From: JBLNDG01 sp050261415
Lineage (GTDB): Bacteria; Bacillota; Clostridia; Lutisporales; Lutisporaceae
Length of the DNA stretch: 17,576 nt
Assembly (NCBI GenBank): GCA_050261415.1
Contig: JBLNDG010000160.1
Location: 1-17,576, forward strand
Direction: 5' to 3'
The position numbers were made by a program, and so were the translations under genes. Numbering within the stretch: the stretch's first letter is position 1; each line of letters starts with the position of its first letter. The notes under the pieces are model-generated. The model did not search any database, was not told the DNA's origin, and saw nothing but the letters and a program-made list of their open reading frames with translations. Positions 6,740-13,036 of the stretch are shown in pieces.

Positions 6740-7094
6740 AATTAATATGAAAACCTTGTTCCTTTGCTGTTTCTATCAATTTACTCAGGAGTATTTTCCC
6801 TATTCCCTTACCCCTCGAGCTGCGCTCAATATAGATTGAGAAATCAACAACCCCGCTGTAGCAGCAACGCGAATTGAAGGGGTTCAAAGACGCCCATCCG
6901 ATAAGGCAACTATTCTCGCCCTCGATAACCAGCACCTTATGCTTTTCATTTCTATTTACAAGCCATTCCTTCATTGACGCTTCTGTTTTCGGGCCGGTTT
7001 CCAAAGTTGCGACACGGTCTTCAATACCTTGGTTATATACCTCCGTTATTCTTGGTATATCCTTGACTTCAGCATCTCTGACACAATAGGCCAT
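6687..7094 (-). CDS. GNAT acetyltransferase, ArsN1/phosphinothricin-acetyltransferase-like, C-terminally truncated
   Basis: 135 residues; relatives are about 160-170. IEDRVATLET (24-33), the acetyl-CoA segment with RSSRGKGIG (91-99) and LIETAKEQGFH (106-116) match the phosphinothricin/arsinothricin acetyltransferase type. After H116 (codon ending at 6747) the similarity stops, and the frame runs into the permease stop region and then antisense to it, ending at 6687. The last strands and helix of the GNAT fold, normally starting with a hydrophobic strand and an asparagine-containing loop, are therefore replaced by 19 unrelated residues. The SD AGGAGG precedes ATG 7094, 11 bases after the arsM stop, making it the third gene of the marR-arsM operon. 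It is probably non-functional or impaired. Role if intact: acetylation of an amino-acid-like toxin such as arsinothricin. Confidence 0.8.
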   Translation of the reverse strand: MAYCVRDAEVKDIPRITEVYNQGIEDRVATLETGPKTEASMKEWLVNRNEKHKVLVIEGENSCLIGWASLNPFNSRCCYSGVVDFSIYIERSSRGKGIGKILLSKLIETAKEQGFHINFTLYRALSGNHTSNQAL

Positions 7095-7105
7095 GACCTC
7101 GCCTC

Positions 7106-7942
7106 CTATTTTATAGCTCTGATATACGCACCTGCATATGCTCCGTCCAGTACATCCAGATACTTGATTTCACTTTCATCCAGGAAGTCTGCCTTGCGTC
7201 CTGTTAAGCTCTCTATGACATCTCTTGTATATATGTGTACAGGCTTAACTTCAATATCTTTGAAACCGGCTTTTTGCAGGAGGCTGCTATACTCTTCAAT
7301 GCTCAAGGCACCTGCTATGCAGCCAGCCCAGAGTTCTGCCTTTTTCTTTATTTCAGCAGGTACTTCCTTTAATACAACTATATCCGAAACTGCCAGTCTG
7401 CCCCCGTTTTTCAACACCCTGTATGCCTCCGAAAGTGCTTTGGGCTTATCCTCAGACAGATTTATTACGCAGTTTGACATTATTACATCCAGGGTTTCAT
7501 CCGGCAGAGGAATATTTTCTATATATCCCTTTAAGAATTCAACGTTTTCCGCGCCCATGCGCTTTTTGTTCTTATTTGACAGCGCAAGCATTTCATCCGT
7601 CATATCCAGACCATATACTTTTCCTGTATTGCCGACATACTTGGAGGCAAGAAGTACATCAATACCTCCTCCGCTGCCCAAATCAAGCACAGTTTCTCCT
7701 TCCTTCAGGCCCGCCAGCACCAATGGATTTCCACAACCCAAAGATGCATTGATTGCTTCTACAGGCAAATCCTTTAAGTCCTGCCCCCTATACAATACAG
7801 ACTCCTTACTGCTGCTTCCGCAGCAGGATGCGCTGCCGCAGCAGGATGCGCTGCCGCAGCAGGAACCCTTTGTGCTGCTGTCGACTTGTTTTGCTATATT
7901 GCCGTAATGCTCTTTTACTTTTTCCTTAATATTAAATTCCAT
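7106..7942 (-). CDS. arsM: Arsenite S-adenosylmethionine methyltransferase
   Basis: 278 residues, the usual ArsM length. SAM-binding motif I VLDLGSGGGID (85-95), acidic motif GLDMTDEML (111-119) and a Rossmann methyltransferase core. Conserved As(III)-binding cysteines of the family are visible as SLGCGNP (C70), SNCVINL (C158) and WAGCIAG (C208). The N-terminus adds three tandem SCCGS-type repeats (C28/29, 34/35, 40/41) encoded by an 18-bp DNA repeat. The protein methylates As(III) stepwise with SAM in the cytoplasm to volatile or exportable methylarsenicals. AAGGAG precedes ATG 7942 and overlaps the marR stop (13-base gap), so translation is probably coupled to the regulator. The methyltransferase fits with the export permease and ArsN1-like neighbours. 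Confidence 0.95.
   Translation of the reverse strand: MEFNIKEKVKEHYGNIAKQVDSSTKGSCCGSASCCGSASCCGSSSKESVLYRGQDLKDLPVEAINASLGCGNPLVLAGLKEGETVLDLGSGGGIDVLLASKYVGNTGKVYGLDMTDEMLALSNKNKKRMGAENVEFLKGYIENIPLPDETLDVIMSNCVINLSEDKPKALSEAYRVLKNGGRLAVSDIVVLKEVPAEIKKKAELWAGCIAGALSIEEYSSLLQKAGFKDIEVKPVHIYTRDVIESLTGRKADFLDESEIKYLDVLDGAYAGAYIRAIK
7811..7864 (-). repeat. 18-bp tandem repeat inside arsM encoding SCCGSA
   Basis: Two identical 18-bp units (7847-7864 and 7829-7846; TCCTGCTGCGGCAGCGCA on the minus strand) and a third diverged unit (7811-7828) encode successive Ser-Cys-Cys-Gly-Ser blocks. The in-frame length allows gain or loss of units without breaking arsM. Confidence 0.93.
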
Positions 7943-7955
7943 TATTAATCACTCC

Positions 7956-8399
7956 TTAACAACATTTCTTTCCCTTCAGAGCTGCCTCTAGTAATTTGAG
8001 GCTTTCCAGCACTTGCTCATGCTTCTCTTCAGGAATAGCCCCGAGTATTTCCTCGAAATACTCTTGCATTCCAATTTCTATGGACTTATATGAGCTAACT
8101 CCCTTTTCAGTAAGAAGAATCTTAACATACCTTCTGTCTTCCTTATCCGCTTCTCTTACTGCATATCCCTGTTCAACCAGATTATTAACAGTTCTGCTCA
8201 TTGTACTGTTATCCAATTTCAGCAGCTCAGCCAGTTCATTGAGTGAAATGGCCCCTGCCCTTCCTATCTCTACAATTGCATGACACTGGCCAAGTGTCGC
8301 GCCGCAGCAGGATGCTTCATTTCTCTCAAGAACGCCGAAGCTTCTCATCAGCATTCTTACCGTTTCTCTGAGATCGTGCACTATCTCTCTTTCGTACAT
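7956..8399 (-). CDS. Cys-rich MarR-family regulator of the arsM operon
   Basis: 147 residues from ATG 8399, chosen because GGGG lies 8 nt upstream; GTG 8408 and ATG 8405 are alternatives but sit too close to the SD. MarR winged helix: ISLNELAELLKLDNSTMSRTVNNLVEQG style recognition region (51-78) and wing with DRRYVKILLT (88-97). Unusually for MarR, it has cysteine pairs ASCCG (C31-C32), C39 in GQCH and a terminal KKCC (C146-C147). It heads the marR-arsM-GNAT operon, so it is expected to sense the operon's substrate. A dimer could bind As(III) through C31/C32/C39 and the terminal pair; this is inference. Family membership is certain, the ligand is not. Confidence 0.9.
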   Translation of the reverse strand: MYEREIVHDLRETVRMLMRSFGVLERNEASCCGATLGQCHAIVEIGRAGAISLNELAELLKLDNSTMSRTVNNLVEQGYAVREADKEDRRYVKILLTEKGVSSYKSIEIGMQEYFEEILGAIPEEKHEQVLESLKLLEAALKGKKCC

Positions 8400-8417
8400 T
8401 TTCATCACCCCACATTC

Positions 8418-8447
8418 ATTGTATCACGCAATAGTTGTATATTGCAA
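8418..8447 (-). promoter_or_regulatory. Promoter of the marR-arsM operon with embedded operator
   Basis: On the minus strand, TTGCAA (8447-8442), an 18-bp spacer and TACAAT (8423-8418) form a good sigma-A promoter. The inverted repeat GCAATA-GTTGTA-TATTGC (8428-8445) occupies the -35 and spacer and is a likely MarR autoregulatory site. The predicted start near 8411 leaves a leader of only about 12 nt before ATG 8399, with the SD at the very 5' end. Confidence 0.65.
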
Positions 8448-8551
8448 TTATTATGTAAAAATTTTTCCCCCTTTTTTGTTAGCTGAAACATTGTTTGTTA
8501 ATCATCCTCTTGGGAAATAATAATTATATTCTCTTGCAGGAAGGGCTGAAC

Positions 8552-8683
8552 ATGTTGAATGTATTGAATGTTATAATAGAGCTTATTATGCGGCATCCTT
8601 TTTTATTTATAATCTATGTGGTACTCTCTTTTATAGGTTATTTTGTTTCACTCTATAGGATTGTGAGCAGATGGAAACATTAA
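8552..8683 (+). CDS. Small single-pass membrane protein, unknown function
   Basis: 43 residues from ATG 8552, chosen because AGGAAGG lies 7 nt upstream; an in-frame ATG at 8495 has no SD. The sequence is one hydrophobic helix (about residues 16-34, FLFIIYVVLSFIGYFV) with a short polar N-terminus and a basic tail SRWKH. A possible promoter, TTGTTA-17-TAATAA, precedes it. It overlaps the 3' end of the convergent radical SAM gene by 4 bases. I recognise no family. It may be a genuine small membrane protein, or spurious coding in an AT-rich gap. Confidence 0.4.
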   Translation: MLNVLNVIIELIMRHPFLFIIYVVLSFIGYFVSLYRIVSRWKH

Positions 8684-9574
8684 TATTCATTGAATAATGA
8701 AATCTGGTCATAGCCATAGCCTTGTTTATATGCATTTATGATATCCTTCATTCTGTAAAGAATACCATACTTTTCACATTCTTTTTTTAACAGCTGCCAT
8801 AATTCCTTTGCTTTCGGGGAATGGCACTCGTATGCATCCCCGTACTGCCTGATATATTTTTCTTTAAGACCGGGGGAACTTTTCATCAAGCTTCTTATAA
8901 TACCAAGCCCTCTGATTTTGTCTCAATGTTACACCGAAAGCAGGGAAAATAAATTTTGCTCCGCTTTCATGGGCAAAGCGTATTATTCCCCTTATATTTT
9001 CCTCGTTGTCCTCTAGAAACGGTAGTACAGGCATTAGTAGTATCCCTGCAAATATACCGTGTTCTGACAGTTCATTAATAACTTCAAACCGCCTAGATGA
9101 TACAGCAACACTGGGTTCCAGCTTTTTACACAGGTAATCATCGGAGGTGGTAATTGTGATTTTTACAAGTACAGGGGAATGGGCCTGTATTTCTTTTAAT
9201 ACGTCCAAGTCCCTTGTGATCAAATCACTTTTGGTCGCAATTGAAACGCCAAAGCCGTAGTTGTTGATCAGCTGCAAGGCCCCTCTTGTCAAACGGTATT
9301 CTTTTTCAAAAGGATTGTAGGGATCGCTCATTGCACCAGTGCCAACAACTCCGGTCCTGCGCTTCGACTTGAGCTCCCGTGCGATTATTTCCAGGGCATT
9401 ATCCTTAGCCCGTACTTCATCGAAGTTTTCCACCCTATAGCATTCGCTGCGGCTGTCACAGTATATGCAGCCATGGCAGCAGCCTTTATAAATATTCATG
9501 TTATAGTTGATTCCAAACCAGGAACTGCCTTCGGAGTAACCAGATATGATTGTTTTTGCCGGTATAAAATTCAT
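8680..9574 (-). pseudogene. SPL-like radical SAM protein broken by a 1-nt frameshift
   Basis: The main frame (9574-8864, 236 residues) begins MNFIPAK and carries the radical SAM cluster motif CCHGCIYC (CX3CX2C), YNPFEKEYRLTRGAL and KITITTSDD, as in spore-photoproduct-lyase-like (SPL/COG1533) proteins. It ends abruptly at KFPRS. The next frame (8889-8680) continues with PGLKEKYIRQYG through KGYGYDQISLF, which reads as the normal C-terminus. The break maps to a run of five G at 8872-8876 (five C on the coding strand): four would restore KFPGLKEKY and a 297-residue protein of normal length. The total span of 895 bases is one more than a multiple of three, as expected for a 1-nt insertion. Either a recent mutation or a homopolymer sequencing error. 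Substrate unknown; SPL-like but not shown to be a true photoproduct lyase. Confidence 0.88.
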
Positions 9575-9607
9575 GCTTAAAATTTCTTCCCATTCTATTA
9601 TGAAACC

Positions 9608-9616
9608 ATTATACCA
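9608..9616 (-). promoter_or_regulatory. Extended -10 promoter for the radical SAM gene
   Basis: TGGTATAAT on the minus strand (9616-9608) is a perfect extended -10 (TG-N-TATAAT), 34 bases before ATG 9574. No good -35 is visible, which extended -10 promoters tolerate. Confidence 0.55.
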
Positions 9617-9668
9617 TCAGCAATACGACAGCTGTATGTCATGTTTGGGTATGCCTTGCATCTGCACT

Positions 9669-10322
9669 TTATGAATTAATTATTTTCAACAATTCTTCCG
9701 GTCTATCTATAATATAGTCTGCACCTTCCTGCTCCAGAACTTCCCTATCCCGGAACCCCCAGGTTACACCTACAAACATAATTCCGGAATTCCTGGCTGT
9801 TTGGGCATCCACTTCGGAATCACCTACATATACCGCTTTATCGGCAGCAGAACCTAACTCCTCAAGCGCCTTAAGCACAGTATCAGGCGCCGGTTTTCTG
9901 GAAACATTTTCCGATTCTCCGATTGCTACTTTTATATATTCTCTAAAGTAGGCCTGATTAAGCCCTTTTACCGCTTTGTCAAATTTATTAGATACAATTG
10001 CTAGCTTATATCCTTCCTCCGATAATTGTTTCAAAAGCCCTATGATTCCTTCATATGCAGCAGTTTTATTCTGTAGATTTCCCGAATAGTGGCTGCGAAA
10101 ATCTGCAAGACATTTTTCGAAATTCGGATTATCAAGTCCGTCACATATGGAAAGCCTCATTAAATTAGCTGCACCATTACCTAAAAAGCGCCTGACCTCT
10201 TCTATTTTTCTGCACGGAAAGCCATGCAGCGCAAGCGCATAATTGACGCTATCCGTAAGGTCTTCAAGGGTATTGAGCAATGTCCCGTCCAGATCAAATA
10301 TAACTGTATCGTATTTTTTCAT
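9669..10322 (-). CDS. HAD-family phosphatase, phosphoglycolate-phosphatase-like (Gph/PpaX type)
   Basis: 217 residues from ATG 10322, chosen for the SD AAAGGTG 6 nt upstream; an upstream in-frame ATG at 10358 has no SD. HAD motif I is VIFDLDGTLLNTL (D10 nucleophile, D12 acid/base), motif II is IVSNK, motif III Lys lies in SRKPAPD, and motif IV is VYVGDSEVDAQTARNSG. An alpha-helical type-1 cap lies between motifs I and II. Length and motif set fit Gph or PpaX-like phosphatases that hydrolyse small phosphoesters (2-phosphoglycolate or pyrophosphate); the exact substrate cannot be read from sequence. It has its own promoter (TTACAA 10449-10444, 17 bp, TAATAA 10426-10421), just after the preceding gene's stop, so it is probably transcribed separately. 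Confidence 0.9.
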   Translation of the reverse strand: MKKYDTVIFDLDGTLLNTLEDLTDSVNYALALHGFPCRKIEEVRRFLGNGAANLMRLSICDGLDNPNFEKCLADFRSHYSGNLQNKTAAYEGIIGLLKQLSEEGYKLAIVSNKFDKAVKGLNQAYFREYIKVAIGESENVSRKPAPDTVLKALEELGSAADKAVYVGDSEVDAQTARNSGIMFVGVTWGFRDREVLEQEGADYIIDRPEELLKIINS

Positions 10323-10420
10323 TTGTTTCACCTTTATTATGTAATTATTTTTGTCCATTTCTATGAAAGCTTAATGCAGCCCTTCTGCTGCGTAACTTGT
10401 CATAATCCTTTCAATATATA

Positions 10421-10449
10421 TTATTATATACCATTTTGCTGGTTTGTAA
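10421..10449 (-). promoter_or_regulatory. Promoter of the HAD phosphatase gene
   Basis: On the minus strand, TTACAA (10449-10444) and TAATAA (10426-10421) are 17 bp apart, with an overlapping TATAAT (10428-10423). It begins 9 bases past the upstream gene's stop. Confidence 0.5.
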
Positions 10450-10457
10450 GTAAATAT

Positions 10458-11170
10458 TCATGAGATTCTCAAGATTGCCAGCAGTTCGGTCAATGTCCTT
10501 ACCGTAACAAAACCATCACATAGGGACTTTTCTATATACCGGTCCATCTTACCGGGTATAATGCCCAACTCCTTTGCTACAAACAAATTATCGGTGCAAT
10601 CATCGACAAAGACTGCTTCCGGAGGCCTTACCCTTAGCTCCTCCAATGCAATCTCAAGCAGCTTTTTATCCGACTTGCACACTCCATATCTTGAGGAAAT
10701 CACAAATGTAGAAAAATAGCTTCTGAAGCCTTTGTTTCTATATATCCGTTCCAACGAAGGCCACGCATCTGAAACTATGCCAAGCAAAAGCATGCTGTTA
10801 AGATTTTCCAGAGCATTGGCAACATCATCAAAAAACAATAGCCGTTCATCATTATAAACAGTATCATGGGCCAACAAATCAATTGTACTGTCACATATCG
10901 CATCATAGCCGCACTCTCTTAGTAAAATGGAATAGAAATCCCTAAACTGCTCATACTCTTCCTCTTCTGACCTAATATAATGATTCTGCATCAGATGGCT
11001 ATAAGCGTTTTCCATTGCTTGCTTAAAGCTCAATAAACTTCTGTCCAACTTTGAGCTGTCTATTAATTCGTCAACCTTGGAGGTATAAACCAGTGGTTTG
11101 TCTTAGGCCTGTTCAATGTATGCCCGGAGTCAAACAGAATAGCTTTAATACCTTCATACTCAATATTCAT
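10458..11170 (-). pseudogene. HAD-superfamily hydrolase (DSGHT type) broken by a 1-nt frameshift
   Basis: The first frame starts at ATG 11170 and reads MNIEYEGIKAILFDSGHT, then NRPKTNHWFIPP, and stops at 11063 after 35 residues. The continuing frame has KVDELIDSSKLDRSLL and runs to 10458, with HAD motif II GIVSDAWPSL, motif III K in CKSDKKLL and motif IV AVFVDDCTDNL. Adding one A at the CCTCCAAGG stretch (about 11077-11083) joins them as FIPPKVDEL in a protein of about 237 residues; the span of 713 bases is one less than a multiple of three, consistent with a 1-nt deletion. Without it, only a headless fragment from TTG 11048 would be made, lacking nucleophile D14. Motif I has Gly where classical HAD phosphatases have the second Asp. 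The start lies 6 bases after the stop of the Cys-rich small gene, so the two form an operon. Confidence 0.82.
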
Positions 11171-11176
11171 ATAGTG

Positions 11177-11425
11177 CTATGAGCTCCTTAAACCTTCTAA
11201 TATATAATCAATTTCTTCTTTATGCTGCTTGTAGACCACACACTCCGGACAACCACCAAGCATGGCATCCCGCCATTCGTACTTTTCGCTGCAGTCAGGC
11301 ATTGTCATGTAAAAACCAACCCAGTCATATTCCCAACAGCCTATTTGCTGCTTATAAGGCTGGCATTTTGATTCCTTCGGACCAGTTCCATTAAAACAGC
11401 AAATCTTCAGTTCATAACATTTCAT
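11177..11425 (-). CDS. Cysteine-rich small protein of unknown function
   Basis: 82 residues from ATG 11425, chosen because GGGGGT lies 7 nt upstream and because a promoter-like TGGTATAAT lies at 11488-11480, inside the longer reading of the ORF. Eight cysteines: KC, ICC, KC, GC, DC and a closing GGCPEC pair. The protein is aromatic-rich (CWEYDWVGFYMTMP) and has no signal peptide or membrane helix, so it is cytoplasmic; the CxxC and other cysteines suggest zinc or another metal. The stop (11179-11177) is 6 bases ahead of the HAD start, and the HAD SD lies within this gene's end, indicating coupled translation. I do not recognise a named family. Confidence 0.72.
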   Translation of the reverse strand: MKCYELKICCFNGTGPKESKCQPYKQQIGCWEYDWVGFYMTMPDCSEKYEWRDAMLGGCPECVVYKQHKEEIDYILEGLRSS

Positions 11426-11479
11426 AAATATACCCCCGATTATGCCATGCTCGCTCATGCCGAAGTTATTATAATCCAT

Positions 11480-11488
11480 ATTATACCA
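11480..11488 (-). promoter_or_regulatory. Extended -10 promoter for the Cys-rich protein/HAD operon
   Basis: TGGTATAAT on the minus strand, a perfect extended -10, with transcription expected near 11473, 48 bases before ATG 11425. It lies downstream of the trkH terminator, so this operon is independent of trk. Confidence 0.6.
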
Positions 11489-11534
11489 CAAGTGTATATA
11501 TCAAGCATCTTATGTGCAATGCTAACTAATAAAT

Positions 11535-11570
11535 AAAACAGGGCTTGGATATATTTCCAGACCCTGTTTT
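11535..11570 (-). terminator. Rho-independent terminator of the trkAH operon
   Basis: On the minus strand, AAAACAGGG (11570-11562) pairs with CCCTGTTTT (11543-11535), a perfect 9-bp outer stem with additional inner pairing (CTGGA/TCCA), followed by a T-rich stretch. It begins 14 bases past the trkH stop. Confidence 0.85.
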
Positions 11571-11583
11571 GAAAATTCTAATA

Positions 11584-13035
11584 CTATATATTTACCCTTT
11601 TCCAGAAGGAAGGTACACCAAGCAGCAGAATAGGATATATCTCCAATCTTCCAATAATCATGCACATGGATAGCACTATCTTGCTGAGGTCTGATAGCGA
11701 CGAGTAATTACCCTCAGCACCTACAATTCCAAAGCCCGGCCCTACATTCCCAAGAGTCGCGGCCACGGAAGATATTGTTGTTGCCCAGTCCAGATTATCA
11801 AGGGATACTGCCAATACTGCTGCAATATAAATTATAATATACATAAAAAAGAACCCTAATACTTCAGTCAGTGTCTTCTCATCCACGGCTTTACCGTCCA
11901 GCCTGACTGAGTATACGGCCTTCGGGTGGATTATCTGCAGCAGCTCACGTTTCATGACCTTGAACAGCAGCAGGAATCTGATGTTCTTTATAGCGCCTCC
12001 GGTAGAGCCTGCGCAGCCGCCGATGAACATAAGCGTAAAAAGAATTATCTTGTTGAACATCCCCCACTTTTCAAAATCCGTTGTTGCAAAACCGGTGGTG
12101 CTGATTATTGATACAACCTGGAAAGAAGAATGTCTTAGGGACACCCATATTGAATTGAATACGGAGCCGTAAAGATTAAAAGTTATCAATAATATTGACA
12201 ACAATACCACTCCTGCATAGAAACGAAATTCATCATCCTTAAAGGGCGCTTTGAAATTGCCCTTCAGCATCTGGTAATAAATTGTAAAGTTTGCTCCGCA
12301 TATAAACATAAAGGTTGTAATAATCACTTCAATATATACGTTATTGTAGGCCCCGACACTAAGGTTCTTGTTTGAAAACCCCCCGGTACCCACTGTACCA
12401 AAGGTGTGGATACAGGCATCGTACAAAGACATTCCCGCCAATTTCAGCAGAATTATCTCAGCTACTGTAATAATCATGTATATACCATACAGAATCTTGG
12501 CAGTTTCCTTTACCCGCGGTACAATTTTCCCCGGATTCACTCCCGGACTTTCTGCTTTCATCATCTGTATAGCACCGGCACCCAATGAAGGAAGAACGGC
12601 CAATGTTAATACGATAACGCCCATACCTCCTGCCCAGTGGGTAAAGCTTCTCCAAAACAATATCCCCTGGGGCAGGCCCTCAATCTGAGTCAGAATACTT
12701 GCACCGGTAGTTGTAAAACCGGAGCTTGATTCAAAAAACGCATCGACCATTGAAGGGATAGCTCCGGATAGCACAAAAGGAAGTGCGCCAAAAAAAGATA
12801 AAAGAATCCAGCCTAAAGCAACAATGGCAAAACCATCACGGGCATACATGCTTCTTTTACCGGTTTTTATAAAAGTCAACGGGATACCAACTAATCCTGT
12901 TATCAGAATACTAAGGGCAAAGGCTGTTATATCTGTGCCTTGGTAATAAACCGCCACTGCAAGTGAGGGCAGCATTAGCAAAGCTTCACATACAAGCAGC
13001 ATACCTAGTACTTTTGATACTACTCTAAAGTTCAC
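11584..13035 (-). CDS. trkH: Trk/Ktr-type potassium uptake channel subunit
   Basis: 483 residues, typical for TrkH. Four pore-loop segments with the selectivity-filter glycine are visible: TTTGAS (108-113), GTVGTGGFS (213-221), STTGFAT (312-318) and ATLGNVGPG (426-434), separated by paired hydrophobic helices as in the MPM repeat architecture. The GTG start at 13035 follows AGGAGG with 8 nt spacing. trkA stops one base upstream, so the two are translationally coupled. Function: K+ translocation across the cytoplasmic membrane, gated by the TrkA ring. An intrinsic terminator follows at 11535-11570. Sequence alone does not settle whether ion coupling is Na+ or H+. Confidence 0.96.
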   Translation of the reverse strand: MNFRVVSKVLGMLLVCEALLMLPSLAVAVYYQGTDITAFALSILITGLVGIPLTFIKTGKRSMYARDGFAIVALGWILLSFFGALPFVLSGAIPSMVDAFFESSSGFTTTGASILTQIEGLPQGILFWRSFTHWAGGMGVIVLTLAVLPSLGAGAIQMMKAESPGVNPGKIVPRVKETAKILYGIYMIITVAEIILLKLAGMSLYDACIHTFGTVGTGGFSNKNLSVGAYNNVYIEVIITTFMFICGANFTIYYQMLKGNFKAPFKDDEFRFYAGVVLLSILLITFNLYGSVFNSIWVSLRHSSFQVVSIISTTGFATTDFEKWGMFNKIILFTLMFIGGCAGSTGGAIKNIRFLLLFKVMKRELLQIIHPKAVYSVRLDGKAVDEKTLTEVLGFFFMYIIIYIAAVLAVSLDNLDWATTISSVAATLGNVGPGFGIVGAEGNYSSLSDLSKIVLSMCMIIGRLEIYPILLLGVPSFWKRVNI

Positions 13036-13036
13036 T

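Noticed and set aside
7811..7864. CRISPR or mobile repeat
   Set aside because: The 18-bp units are contiguous, in frame and coding inside arsM, with no spacers.
7029..7907. Long plus-strand open frame of 292 codons opposite arsM
   Set aside because: Antisense shadow of arsM, whose motifs and SD are convincing; the plus-strand translation has low-complexity Ser/Pro/Leu content and no SD.
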